A DNA stretch of 40,927 nucleotides from CAYPOY01 sp964412395 (GTDB lineage: Bacteria; Chloroflexota; Anaerolineae; B4-G1): assembly GCA_964412395.1 (NCBI GenBank), contig CAYPOY010000003.1:1-40927 (forward strand). The letters are read 5' to 3'. The position numbers were made by a program, and so were the translations under genes. Of the stretch, positions 28,871-36,330 are shown piece after piece (the first letter of the stretch is position 1; the number at the start of each line of letters is the position of its first letter). The notes under the pieces are model-generated. The model was not told the origin of the DNA. It did not search any database and was given only the letters and a program-made list of their open reading frames with translations.

Positions 28871-29935
28871 ATGCCTCTTCTGGAAATCCGCCGCCTCCGC
28901 AAATCCTACCCCGACGGCTGGACGTTGCACGACGTCAGTTTCACTGTCGAGGAGAGTGAGATACTCTGTCTGCTTGGTCCCTCCGGCTGTGGCAAGACGA
29001 CGCTTCTGCGGCTCATCGCCGGCCTGGAGACACTCGATATCGGCCAGGTGTTGGTGGACGGGGAGGATGTGACCCACGTGTCCTCTCATCTGCGTGGCTT
29101 TGGGTTGATGTTCCAGGAGTATGCTCTCTTTCCGCATAAGGACGTCTTTGGCAACGTCGCCTTCGGGCTGCGGATGCAGGGGCTGAGCCGCGAGACGGTG
29201 GCAGCGCGGGTGGCCGAGGTGCTGGAGTGGGTCGGGCTGGTGGGCTTTGAGCACCGTGACGTGAACCAACTCTCGGGTGGGGAGCGCCAGCGGGTGGCGC
29301 TGGCCCGCAGTCTGGCCCCGCGGCCGTGCCTGCTGATGCTCGACGAGCCGCTGGGTGCGCTGGACCGGGCGCTGCGCGAGCGGCTGATGGGCGAACTGCC
29401 CGGTATTCTCCGCCGGGCTGGCGCGACCGCCGTCACCGTCACCCACGACCAGGAGGAGGCCTTCGCCATCGCCGACCGGGTGGTGCTGATGCAGGACGGG
29501 TGGGTGGTACAGGTGGGGACGTCGGAGGAAGTCTACCGGCAACCGGCCTCGGCCTGGGCTGCCCACTTCCTGGGGCTGATCAATCTGCTGGATGCCCGTG
29601 TCGTTGGACTGGGGCGGGTCGAGACAGCATTGGGTGTCCTTCAGGTTCGGGATTCGGGACTCGGGATTCGGGATTCGGGATTTGCAGCGAAGCTATTGAT
29701 CCGACCGGAGGCGGCGCGGCTGGATGAGGCTGGCCCCAATGTCCTGCACGGGGTGATCACAGAACGCTCCTTCCGCGGTGAATACTACCGGCTAGGCGTG
29801 CGTTATGCCAGCGGGATTGAAATGACCTTCAACTTTCCGCCCAGCGTCGCTCTGCCCGCTCTCGGTGAATCTATCACACTCTCCTTGAACTCAGAGGCCC
29901 TGACACTGCTCCCGGCGGTGAAAGAAATGGATTGA
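28871..29935 (+). CDS. ABC transporter ATPase, PotA/FbpC/ThiQ-like
   Basis: A 354-aa ATPase of an importer. Walker A GPSGCGKTT, Q-loop MFQEYALFPHKDV, signature LSGGERQRVALARSL, Walker B LLMLDEPLGALD and H-loop VTVTHDQEEA are all intact. The C-terminal TOBE-like part (about residues 240-354) follows. In it, a TTCGGGA heptamer array encodes RDSGLGIRDSGFA, in frame. ATG 28871 is chosen for GAGGAG ten bases upstream. No permease or binding protein gene is adjacent, so it is an orphan that pairs with subunits elsewhere. Substrate cannot be told: spermidine, ferric iron, thiamine and molybdate ATPases all look alike here. Confidence 0.85.
   Translation: MPLLEIRRLRKSYPDGWTLHDVSFTVEESEILCLLGPSGCGKTTLLRLIAGLETLDIGQVLVDGEDVTHVSSHLRGFGLMFQEYALFPHKDVFGNVAFGLRMQGLSRETVAARVAEVLEWVGLVGFEHRDVNQLSGGERQRVALARSLAPRPCLLMLDEPLGALDRALRERLMGELPGILRRAGATAVTVTHDQEEAFAIADRVVLMQDGWVVQVGTSEEVYRQPASAWAAHFLGLINLLDARVVGLGRVETALGVLQVRDSGLGIRDSGFAAKLLIRPEAARLDEAGPNVLHGVITERSFRGEYYRLGVRYASGIEMTFNFPPSVALPALGESITLSLNSEALTLLPAVKEMD
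29646..29680 (+). repeat. TTCGGGA heptamer array inside the ABC ATPase gene
   Basis: Five units (TTCGGGA, TTCGGGA, CTCGGGA, TTCGGGA, TTCGGGA) lie in the TOBE-coding part and read QVRDSGLGIRDSGF. One unit more or less would shift the frame and remove the last roughly 85-95 residues. Confidence 0.75.
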
Positions 29936-30011
29936 CGCCGTGTCACAGAGGCGGCGGGAAAGTGTAGGGTGGACGCGGGGTTGACGTGTAGTATCGTTGG
30001 CCAGGGCATAG

Positions 30012-30017
30012 TATAAT
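30012..30017 (+). promoter_or_regulatory. -10 element of the repeat-protein gene
   Basis: A perfect TATAAT at 30012-30017 lies 48 bp before the ATG. No good -35 is found at 16-18 bp spacing; TTGACG at 29981 is too far away. A promoter is plausible but not secure. Confidence 0.35.
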
Positions 30018-30064
30018 TGGTACAGAGTCGGTAATCTTTGGCCTTGCCCGATAGGAGGTGCGTG

Positions 30065-33000
30065 ATGACCCAGCCAGCTCGTATTGTCTCTCGCCTTTGG
30101 TTTCCCCTCGCCGTTGGACTGGCAGCCGTCTGCGGGTTGCTTCTCACCATTCGTCCGATCACTGTTGCCTCCCCCCCGCAGGAGCAGCCGACCGATGCTT
30201 TCACCCTGTGGCTCCTACCTCCTGAGACGTCACCTGCGCCAGGCCCCTGGCCGCTGGCCGTAGAGGCACATCAGGCTGGCTGGCTGGCACGGGGCGCGGT
30301 CGTCGAAAGACGGTTGGCGGCGCTGAAGGCCGAGGGCCGCGTCGCCACTTTTGAACCCCTGCCGGATGGCATTGGCTTCACCGTCGCTGCACCGGCCGGC
30401 CTGCCGCCAGAGGTGCACCGCTGGCCCGAGGTGGTCCGCGTCACTCTGCCCGGTGAGGCGACGCCGGAACTACTCGCAACCTGGTGGTGGCAGGGATTGG
30501 ACGTCGCTGCCACGGTACGGGCAGCCCCACTGAGCGCCCAGCAGGTGACCACGCTCACGCTCAGCCTGGGGCTGCATAATCACCTCGTCAGCGGTTCCAC
30601 GCCCCGGCCGGAACCTGTCGCGCTGAGCCTGACCCGCGACGGCGAGGCGATTGCCAGCAACACGGCGACGCCTTTCCCTGACGGTAGCGGCGGCTACCTT
30701 TACGCCGTCACGCTCTATGGGACTTACTACGGGTGCGGCGGGGATGGTGGCGGGGGCGGCTACTGCTACCCCTCCATCGAGCCTGGCGATGTCCTGCAGG
30801 CCGCCCAGGCCGGGCAGACCTTCTCGCTGACCGTCCCGCTTCTCACCGCGCTGGCCGACCAGGACACGGCGACTGTCTACGGTCAGGCTCCGCCGTCCAC
30901 GACGCTGGAAGTCTACTTCTACCGCTACGGCAATCCTTGCGTTGCTTATCAACAGACCGTCACCGCTGCGGCCACCGGTGACTACCAGGCCGATTTCGGC
31001 AGCCTGGCCCTGGTCACGCCGCGTGACTACGGCTACGTCTTCTACGCCCCTGAGAATGAGAACGAGGCCGGCGATCACGTCTACGCCCGCTACAACGTTC
31101 CCTTCCTGCGGGTTGGAGTCAAGGATGACTACGCGGATGGCGTCGTCGCGCCCTGCACGACTGTCACCGCCACGCTCCACGACCACACGGGCGTTCTCCG
31201 TGAACTGGACTATGGCTTCTCCTCGTCCGACGGCGCGTTCGGCGTTTACTTTTACTCATCCCTTCAAGTCGGCGACACTATCGTCATCACGGCAGCGGGA
31301 CAGGTCGTGAGCATGACCGTCCCGGCACTCACCGCCCGTCCCGATCCAACCAGCGACGTCATCGGCGGCGAGGCCCCGCCCGGTGCAGCGGTGCAGGTGG
31401 ACCTGTATCGAGGGCCGCTGGAGTGTGGTTATTATCCCTCCTGCCCGCCGTATGGCGATCCTGACTACAGCCTCTCGGTCACAGCCGTGTTGACGGGTAC
31501 CCTGGCGGGCACCTATGCGGCCGACTTCACCGGTCTGGCCGACGTCGTCGCCGGAGACTACGGCGTCGTCTACGTGACCAATGCCGCTGGTCACCAGGTC
31601 TATCGCTGCTTTGCTGTTCCTTTCCTGCGGGCCCATCCAGGGGACTACTACTGGCTGACGGGGCAGGTTAACGGCAGCGGGCCGGTGACGATCACCGTGC
31701 AGGGGAACAGTGGTATCCCACGGGAGGTGCGCCCGGCGTGGGCTTACGGTCTGGGCTACTTCGATGACTATGGTGGGGAGAGCAAGCTGCGGTTGCTCAC
31801 CGGCGACCAGGTGACCGTGACCACGGAGGGTGGTGAGGAGACAGGGCTGACGGTGCCTCTGTTGACAACCTACGCTGAGCGGGTGAATTCGATTGTCCAC
31901 GGCCAGGCGCCACCCGGCAGCCTGCTGCGGGTCGGCCTATCGCATGCTGATGTATATCTGGCCGGGGGCGGCCCGCCCTACTACCCCAGCTATGAACACA
32001 CCCTCTGGGTGACAAGCACCGCCGGCGGCGTCTACACCGCTGACTTCAGCAGCCTGACGACGATGGAGCCCAGAGACTATGGGGCCGTTTTCTACGTCAA
32101 TCCTGAAGGCCACGAGCTCTATCTGGAGTTCACCGTGCCGGCTGTGCCGGCTGTGCCGGTCGTGCGCGTGCAGAGCGGCAGCAACTATGTCACCGGCGCG
32201 CTCCCCGTTGAGTCGGGACAAATCATCGTCACCCTGCGCGGCGCATCGGGCCAGGTCAAGGCGACGGCTACCACCTGGTCTTGCTACGATGGCTCCTTCG
32301 ACGTCTACCTTTACCAGGATGAGCAATGGGCCATCATCGAGGCTGGCGATACCGTGGAGGTCGCTGCCGGGGATACGCTCGTCACCGTCGCCGTACCCAC
32401 GCTAACGGTGCAGGCCGACTGGACCGCCGACAGCCTCTTCGGTCAGGCACTGCCCGATGCACCTCTGAAAGTCACCTGGTACGGTGGAGACGACTGGGAT
32501 GAGCCGAGCCGCACCTGGGTGGTCACCTCCACGATAGCAGGCAGCTACAGCCTCGATCTGAGCGGCCAGGTGGATCTGGAGCGGGGAGACCAGATCAAGG
32601 TCACCTGGACCGACGAGAACGACAATGAAGTGTGGGTGTCCTACCGCGCCCCGCGCCTCGAAGCGGCGTTGGGAAGCAGCGATGTCAACCTGGTTGGCCC
32701 TCTGTACAGTCCCCTGACGCTGACGCTGCTGAGCATTGACGGCGCGTTGCTCTACACCGGGACCACCACCCTCGACGCCTCCGGCCAGGCCTGGTTCTAC
32801 CTGTACGACCCGGACAGTGGCATCCCACTATACCAGGAAACCGGCCAGACGTTGGTGGCCGACCTGGCGGGCGAGGTGATGACGTTGACTCTGCCCCACC
32901 TGACGGCACGGGCCGACCCGCTGGCCGACACGGTCTCGGGTGAGGCTCCTCCTGGAGCCAGACTGGTCGTCTACGCCGCATCGTGGTGGGACTGGTCATC

Positions 33001-33703
33001 GGTCGCGGCGACAATCACCGGCGACGGCGACGCTGGAGGCGGTGGATGGTGGGACTGGTTACCGGTCACGGTGACGATTACCGGGACCTACAGCGTGGAC
33101 TTCAGTGATGTGGTGGACTTTGGCAGCAGCAGCGGCGGTGAAGTCGTCTATCTGCACCCGGACGGTCACCGCGTCACGCTGGGTTACGCTGTACCTCACA
33201 TCGAGGTGGCGCTGGGGGAACCTTACGTCAACGGCGTAGCACCAGGGCCGGGGGTGGTGACTGTCACGCTGCGCGACGAGGGTGGGGACTTCAAGGGTAG
33301 CGGTGTTGACACGAACTGGTGCGACTGGTTATATGTCTATCTGACCGACGCTCAACAGGAGCCTGTGCCAGTGGCCGGTGGCGATGTGCTCGTTGTTGAG
33401 GCGGGTGGTAGCGTGTTTACCTTTGCAGTGCCAGCGCTGGCGGCCTCCTTCGATCAGCGGACGGGAATCCTGACCGGCACCGCGCCGGCCGGGGTGTGGC
33501 TCCGCGTCTTCCTGGGAGGAGGTTCTCGCCAGGTGCGGGCTGGTTCTGACGGAACTTGTGCGATGGACTGGAGCGACCTATCGCCCCGCTCCGGGGAGCA
33601 GGGCAGTCTGGAGTATGCCGATGACCTGGGGAACCGGACGAGGCTGTATTTTACCGTTCCCTACTACGATCTCTACCTGCCGCTGGTCTACAGAGGTGGG
33701 TAA
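30065..33703 (+). CDS. secreted repeat protein with YLPLV-type C-terminus
   Basis: A 1212-aa exported protein. A basic N-terminus and hydrophobic core (VSRLWFPLAVGLAAVCGLLL) form a signal peptide or anchor. From about residue 250 the protein has six tandem modules of about 165-180 residues. Each begins with a junction like VPxLTAxxDxxxxxVxGxAPPGxxLxV and contains a GTY..DFS segment, a GH.VY strand, and a VPFLRV/VPxxxV strand. This looks like beta-sandwich, Ig- or carboxypeptidase-regulatory-like folds. Residues about 220-232 are Gly/Cys-rich. The last residues, YYDLYLPLVYRGG, match the YLPLV tail common on large exported Chloroflexota proteins (recalled). AGGAGGTG precedes ATG 30065. No catalytic domain is visible; it may be a cell-surface adhesin or S-layer-associated protein. 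Confidence 0.72.
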   Translation: MTQPARIVSRLWFPLAVGLAAVCGLLLTIRPITVASPPQEQPTDAFTLWLLPPETSPAPGPWPLAVEAHQAGWLARGAVVERRLAALKAEGRVATFEPLPDGIGFTVAAPAGLPPEVHRWPEVVRVTLPGEATPELLATWWWQGLDVAATVRAAPLSAQQVTTLTLSLGLHNHLVSGSTPRPEPVALSLTRDGEAIASNTATPFPDGSGGYLYAVTLYGTYYGCGGDGGGGGYCYPSIEPGDVLQAAQAGQTFSLTVPLLTALADQDTATVYGQAPPSTTLEVYFYRYGNPCVAYQQTVTAAATGDYQADFGSLALVTPRDYGYVFYAPENENEAGDHVYARYNVPFLRVGVKDDYADGVVAPCTTVTATLHDHTGVLRELDYGFSSSDGAFGVYFYSSLQVGDTIVITAAGQVVSMTVPALTARPDPTSDVIGGEAPPGAAVQVDLYRGPLECGYYPSCPPYGDPDYSLSVTAVLTGTLAGTYAADFTGLADVVAGDYGVVYVTNAAGHQVYRCFAVPFLRAHPGDYYWLTGQVNGSGPVTITVQGNSGIPREVRPAWAYGLGYFDDYGGESKLRLLTGDQVTVTTEGGEETGLTVPLLTTYAERVNSIVHGQAPPGSLLRVGLSHADVYLAGGGPPYYPSYEHTLWVTSTAGGVYTADFSSLTTMEPRDYGAVFYVNPEGHELYLEFTVPAVPAVPVVRVQSGSNYVTGALPVESGQIIVTLRGASGQVKATATTWSCYDGSFDVYLYQDEQWAIIEAGDTVEVAAGDTLVTVAVPTLTVQADWTADSLFGQALPDAPLKVTWYGGDDWDEPSRTWVVTSTIAGSYSLDLSGQVDLERGDQIKVTWTDENDNEVWVSYRAPRLEAALGSSDVNLVGPLYSPLTLTLLSIDGALLYTGTTTLDASGQAWFYLYDPDSGIPLYQETGQTLVADLAGEVMTLTLPHLTARADPLADTVSGEAPPGARLVVYAASWWDWSSVAATITGDGDAGGGGWWDWLPVTVTITGTYSVDFSDVVDFGSSSGGEVVYLHPDGHRVTLGYAVPHIEVALGEPYVNGVAPGPGVVTVTLRDEGGDFKGSGVDTNWCDWLYVYLTDAQQEPVPVAGGDVLVVEAGGSVFTFAVPALAASFDQRTGILTGTAPAGVWLRVFLGGGSRQVRAGSDGTCAMDWSDLSPRSGEQGSLEYADDLGNRTRLYFTVPYYDLYLPLVYRGG

Positions 33704-33758
33704 GTTTATTTAGCTTTGCGGTTGGGGAGTGGCATAACCGGGGTTTTTACCAGCCATA

Positions 33759-33791
33759 ATCCTTGCAAAAATTCGCAAATTCCGCAAGGAT
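33759..33791. terminator. hairpin between convergent genes
   Basis: ATCCTTGC (33759-33766) and GCAAGGAT (33784-33791) form a perfect 8-bp stem. It separates the repeat-protein gene (+) from the receiver gene (-) and overlaps the latter's stop. A run of T (GGGGTTTTT) at 33741-33747 lies just before it. Terminator function is possible but not certain. Confidence 0.35.
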
Positions 33792-34174
33792 CAAATCATC
33801 GCCTGTGGTCGCGCGGCGGTCTGGATCTCGTGTACCAATTGAGGTGTGTCAATGTCCTTGAGGACGTAGCGCGCAGCGCCCATGCGACGGGCTTCCATCT
33901 GCTCTTCAGCGTCGGGGTAAGAAGTAAGGACAACGACGTTGGTGTTGGGGCACTGCTTGGTCAGGCAACGCAGCGCTTCTAGCCCCTGCCTGTCGGCTCG
34001 CTTGGTCTCCAGCAGCACGACGTCGGGTTTCAGTCTCGCTGCATCCCGCAGGCCAGTCTTCCAGCAGCCAGTACAACCGACGATCTCTACCCCGGCTGCG
34101 GTGCGCAGCCGGGCCTCGAGTGCCTCTCGTACAGCATCATGGTCGTCAATGATGAGTAGTCGTGTTGGTGCCAT
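33791..34174 (-). CDS. stand-alone receiver-domain protein with Asp-to-Glu phosphosite
   Basis: A 127-aa single-domain response regulator (CheY-like length), no output domain. The acidic pocket is intact (LLIIDDHDAVREAL), the switch Thr is in VVVLTSYPD, and the conserved Lys in ARYVLKDID. The residue in the phospho-acceptor position is Glu56 (KPDVVLLETKRAD) where the family has Asp. A Glu here can mimic the phosphorylated state, so the protein may be constitutively active or regulated another way. GAGGGAAG precedes ATG 34174. It is divergent from the PP-loop gene. The nearest sensor kinase is more than 14 kb away, so no partner can be named. Confidence 0.78.
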   Translation of the reverse strand: MAPTRLLIIDDHDAVREALEARLRTAAGVEIVGCTGCWKTGLRDAARLKPDVVLLETKRADRQGLEALRCLTKQCPNTNVVVLTSYPDAEEQMEARRMGAARYVLKDIDTPQLVHEIQTAARPQAMI

Positions 34175-34204
34175 CTTCCCTCATCTGCCCTTACAATTGT
34201 CAAC

Positions 34205-34233
34205 AGTATAATGGAACCATTATGCGGGTGTTA
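34205..34233 (-). promoter_or_regulatory. promoter of the stand-alone receiver gene
   Basis: On the minus strand, TAACAC (34228-34233), a 17-bp spacer and TATACT (34205-34210), about 31 bp before the ATG at 34174. Moderate match to consensus. Confidence 0.45.
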
Positions 34234-34285
34234 GTGTCATCCGTCCCCGATTTCCTCTGACGTTTGTACCGAACCATTTTGTGGG

Positions 34286-34314
34286 TTGACGATCTCCCTG
34301 CCTTGTGGTATCCT
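34286..34314 (+). promoter_or_regulatory. promoter giving a leaderless PP-loop transcript
   Basis: TTGACG (34286-34291), a 17-bp spacer and TATCCT (34309-34314). The expected start site, about seven bases after the -10, falls at about 34321, next to the ATG at 34323. There is no ribosome binding site, so the mRNA is probably leaderless. Confidence 0.6.
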
Positions 34315-34322
34315 CTCTACCG

Positions 34323-35369
34323 ATGGGTAAAAAGGAGCAGATCAAAGCGGTGGGCCTGCTTTCGGGCGGGCTCGATAGTATCCTGGCCGTCCGAATCATG
34401 CTCGCACAGGGGATTGAGATCACCGCGCTGCACTTTCGGACGAGCTTCTCCTACGTCGAGCGGAACCGCGCAATCGGACGTGGGGCGCCTATGCCTTCCG
34501 ATGCCGAGCGGGCGGCTGCGATGCTAGGGGCGCCGTTGGAAGTGATTGACGTCTCCGACGATTACCTCCCGTTGGTGCTCCACCCCCGTTACGGATATGG
34601 TTCGGGGATGAATCCTTGCGTGGACTGCCGTATCTTTCTGCTGCGCGAGGCAAAGGCCTGGATGGAGGATCACGACTATCACTTCGTCTTCACCGGCGAG
34701 GTGGTCGGCCAGCGACCCAAGAGCCAGATGCGGCCCAGTCTCAACACCGTCGAGCGCGAAAGCGGCCTGCGGGGCTATCTGCTCCGGCCGCTCTCGGCTA
34801 AGCTCCTGAAGCCAACTATGCCAGAACAGCGGGGCTGGGTGGATCGGGAGAAACTGCACGCCATCAGCGGGAGGGGCCGCAAAGCGCAGATCGCGCTGGC
34901 GGAGCAGTTCGGCATCACTGACTACCCACAGCCCTCCGGTGGCTGTTGCTATTTGATTGACCAGACCTACGTCCGTCGCCTGCGTGATTTTCTGGCCTAC
35001 GAGGGAGCTGAGGCGCTGACCCGTGAGCAGGTGCAACTCCTGGCAATGGGGCGACACCTGCGCTTGTCCTCTGGGCGCAAGGTGATTGTCGGGCGCCACG
35101 AGCGGGAGAATGAGTACCTGGAGACTTGTGGTGTGTGGGGGGGCTTGCTCACGACGGTGGATCACCCTGGTCCGACGACGCTGGTGCTGGGCGAGCCCGC
35201 GCGGGAGGAGATCGAACTGGCGGCGCGGATCACCGCTGGTTATTCCGACGGCAGAGGTAAACCTGCCGTGCGCGTCGAAGTGCGCCACGACAGCGGGCAG
35301 GAAGCAGGATGCGAGGTGCTGACGGTCGAGCCGATGCCAAGGGAGGAGATAAGGGCGCTGATGGTGTAG
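34323..35369 (+). CDS. PP-loop ATPase, tRNA-thiouridylase-like
   Basis: A 348-aa enzyme of the MnmA/ThiI-like PP-loop group. The ATP pyrophosphatase loop is SGGLDS near the N-terminus. Conserved cysteines lie in MNPCVDCRIFLLREAK and PSGGCCYLIDQTYVRRL. The middle block TGEVVGQRPKSQMRPSLNTVERESGLRGYLLRPLSAKLL...GWVDREKLHAISGRGRKAQIALAEQFGI is typical of a separate family often labelled ThiI- or DUF814-type in genomes. Members likely transfer sulfur to tRNA or to another acceptor. ATG 34323 has no ribosome site but lies about two bases past a predicted start site. It is a single gene, divergent from the receiver gene. Confidence 0.75.
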   Translation: MGKKEQIKAVGLLSGGLDSILAVRIMLAQGIEITALHFRTSFSYVERNRAIGRGAPMPSDAERAAAMLGAPLEVIDVSDDYLPLVLHPRYGYGSGMNPCVDCRIFLLREAKAWMEDHDYHFVFTGEVVGQRPKSQMRPSLNTVERESGLRGYLLRPLSAKLLKPTMPEQRGWVDREKLHAISGRGRKAQIALAEQFGITDYPQPSGGCCYLIDQTYVRRLRDFLAYEGAEALTREQVQLLAMGRHLRLSSGRKVIVGRHERENEYLETCGVWGGLLTTVDHPGPTTLVLGEPAREEIELAARITAGYSDGRGKPAVRVEVRHDSGQEAGCEVLTVEPMPREEIRALMV

Positions 35370-35421
35370 GGATGTTGAACACCTGGACATTTCTGCTCCG
35401 AAATTTTCCGGCCTGTTCGAT

Positions 35422-35463
35422 TTGCCCTCAGCAGTGGGATAGAGTATAATGTAACCTATCCCA
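35422..35463 (+). promoter_or_regulatory. promoter of the OmpR-type regulator with an inverted repeat around the -10
   Basis: TTGCCC (35422-35427), a 17-bp spacer and TATAAT (35445-35450). TGGGATAG (35435-35442) and CTATCCCA (35456-35463) are perfect inverted repeats flanking the -10, a good place for an autoregulatory operator. The ORF starts at 35507. Confidence 0.65.
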
Positions 35464-35506
35464 TTCGTAGCGCAGGCGACGAGGGAAGGAAGGGAGAGTC
35501 CAGCAG

Positions 35507-36169
35507 TTGACGCCGGTCTACACTGTTCTGCTTGTGGAGGGGAGGAAGCCCGCGGCAGAGTATCTAGCCCCTGTCCTGAACGATCAGGGGTATAATGTCG
35601 TTGCAGCCCGCACGCGAAGGGATGCCTTGGCTAAGGTACAGGAGGCACACCCAGCAGTGATTGTGTTGGATTCTCTCTCGCTGCGCTTCAGTTGTCGTCG
35701 TTTCTGCGACACCTTGCGGGATTCCGCTCTCGAAATCCCGGTGCTGATGTTGTTGCCAGATGGAGAGAAGATTGACCGCAGCGTGGGCGCGCATGCCTAT
35801 CTGCACTATCCTTTTTCTACTAAGCAGTTGACCAACCAGGTAGCCGATTTGCTAACTGCCATACTCCAGATAGGCGACGTGGTCTTCAACGTTGAGCAAT
35901 GCTCTGTCATCTACAGTAAGCACAAGAGACACCTCACCCCCAAGGAGGCTCGCCTCCTTGAGGTCTTCATGCGCCATCCGAGTCAGGTTTTGACTCGGGC
36001 CTTCTTGATGAAGCAGGTGTGGGACACCGACTATCTGGGTGATACACGCACCCTCGACGTCCACGTCCATTGGGTGCGCAAGGCAATTGAGGAAGACCAC
36101 GCGTCGCCGGTCTACCTGCGCACGACCCGCGGGAAGGGCTACCGCTTCGAGGTGCCAGAAAAGGAATGA
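35507..36169 (+). CDS. OmpR-type response regulator with a degenerate receiver
   Basis: A 220-aa DNA-binding regulator. The receiver (about 1-115) is atypical: the usual acidic DD pair is VEGR, the switch Thr/Ser is Leu (VLMLLPD) and the conserved Lys is Tyr (LHYPFS), while Asp55 (VIVLDSLSL) is kept. It is probably not phosphorylated in the normal way. The C-terminal winged helix (about 125-220) is normal: HLTPKEARLLEVFMRHPSQVLTRAFLMKQVWDTDY, TRTLDVHVHWVRKAIEE, LRTTRGKGYRFEV. TTG 35507 is chosen for GGGAGAG about nine bases upstream. It precedes rpsB but has its own promoter, with inverted repeats that may be its operator. Confidence 0.82.
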   Translation: MTPVYTVLLVEGRKPAAEYLAPVLNDQGYNVVAARTRRDALAKVQEAHPAVIVLDSLSLRFSCRRFCDTLRDSALEIPVLMLLPDGEKIDRSVGAHAYLHYPFSTKQLTNQVADLLTAILQIGDVVFNVEQCSVIYSKHKRHLTPKEARLLEVFMRHPSQVLTRAFLMKQVWDTDYLGDTRTLDVHVHWVRKAIEEDHASPVYLRTTRGKGYRFEVPEKE

Positions 36170-36179
36170 CGCGGCGGAT

Positions 36180-36207
36180 TTGCTCAAATCCCACTTTATG
36201 GTACAAT
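36180..36207 (+). promoter_or_regulatory. promoter of the rpsB operon
   Basis: TTGCTC (36180-36185), 16 bp, TACAAT (36202-36207). It overlaps the region just after the regulator's stop and leads into a structured leader before rpsB. Confidence 0.5.
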
Positions 36208-36231
36208 CATAATAGATTGACCCAGTACACA

Positions 36232-36300
36232 CGTCTCCTGACCGGTGAGATCGTGCCAGGTGAACAGCCAACCTGGTCTCTCAACAGAATGAGGGAGACG
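36232..36300 (+). ncRNA. structured leader of rpsB (possible S2-binding mRNA element)
   Basis: The leader can fold into nested helices: CGTCTCC (36232-36238) with GGAGACG (36294-36300), GAGA (36247-36250) with TCTC (36277-36280), and CCAGGT (36256-36261) with ACCTGG (36271-36276). It ends 16 bases before the AAGGAGG ribosome site. Ribosomal-protein leaders often bind their own product to limit translation. This one is a candidate only; I do not know a matching family. Confidence 0.5.
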
Positions 36301-36330
36301 GAGGATATAACGGTATAAGGAGGTTCCTCT

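Noticed and set aside
28478..29566. 362-codon minus-strand frame across greA and the ABC ATPase
   Set aside because: Both + genes carry complete catalytic motifs here, and the antisense frame spans their boundary.
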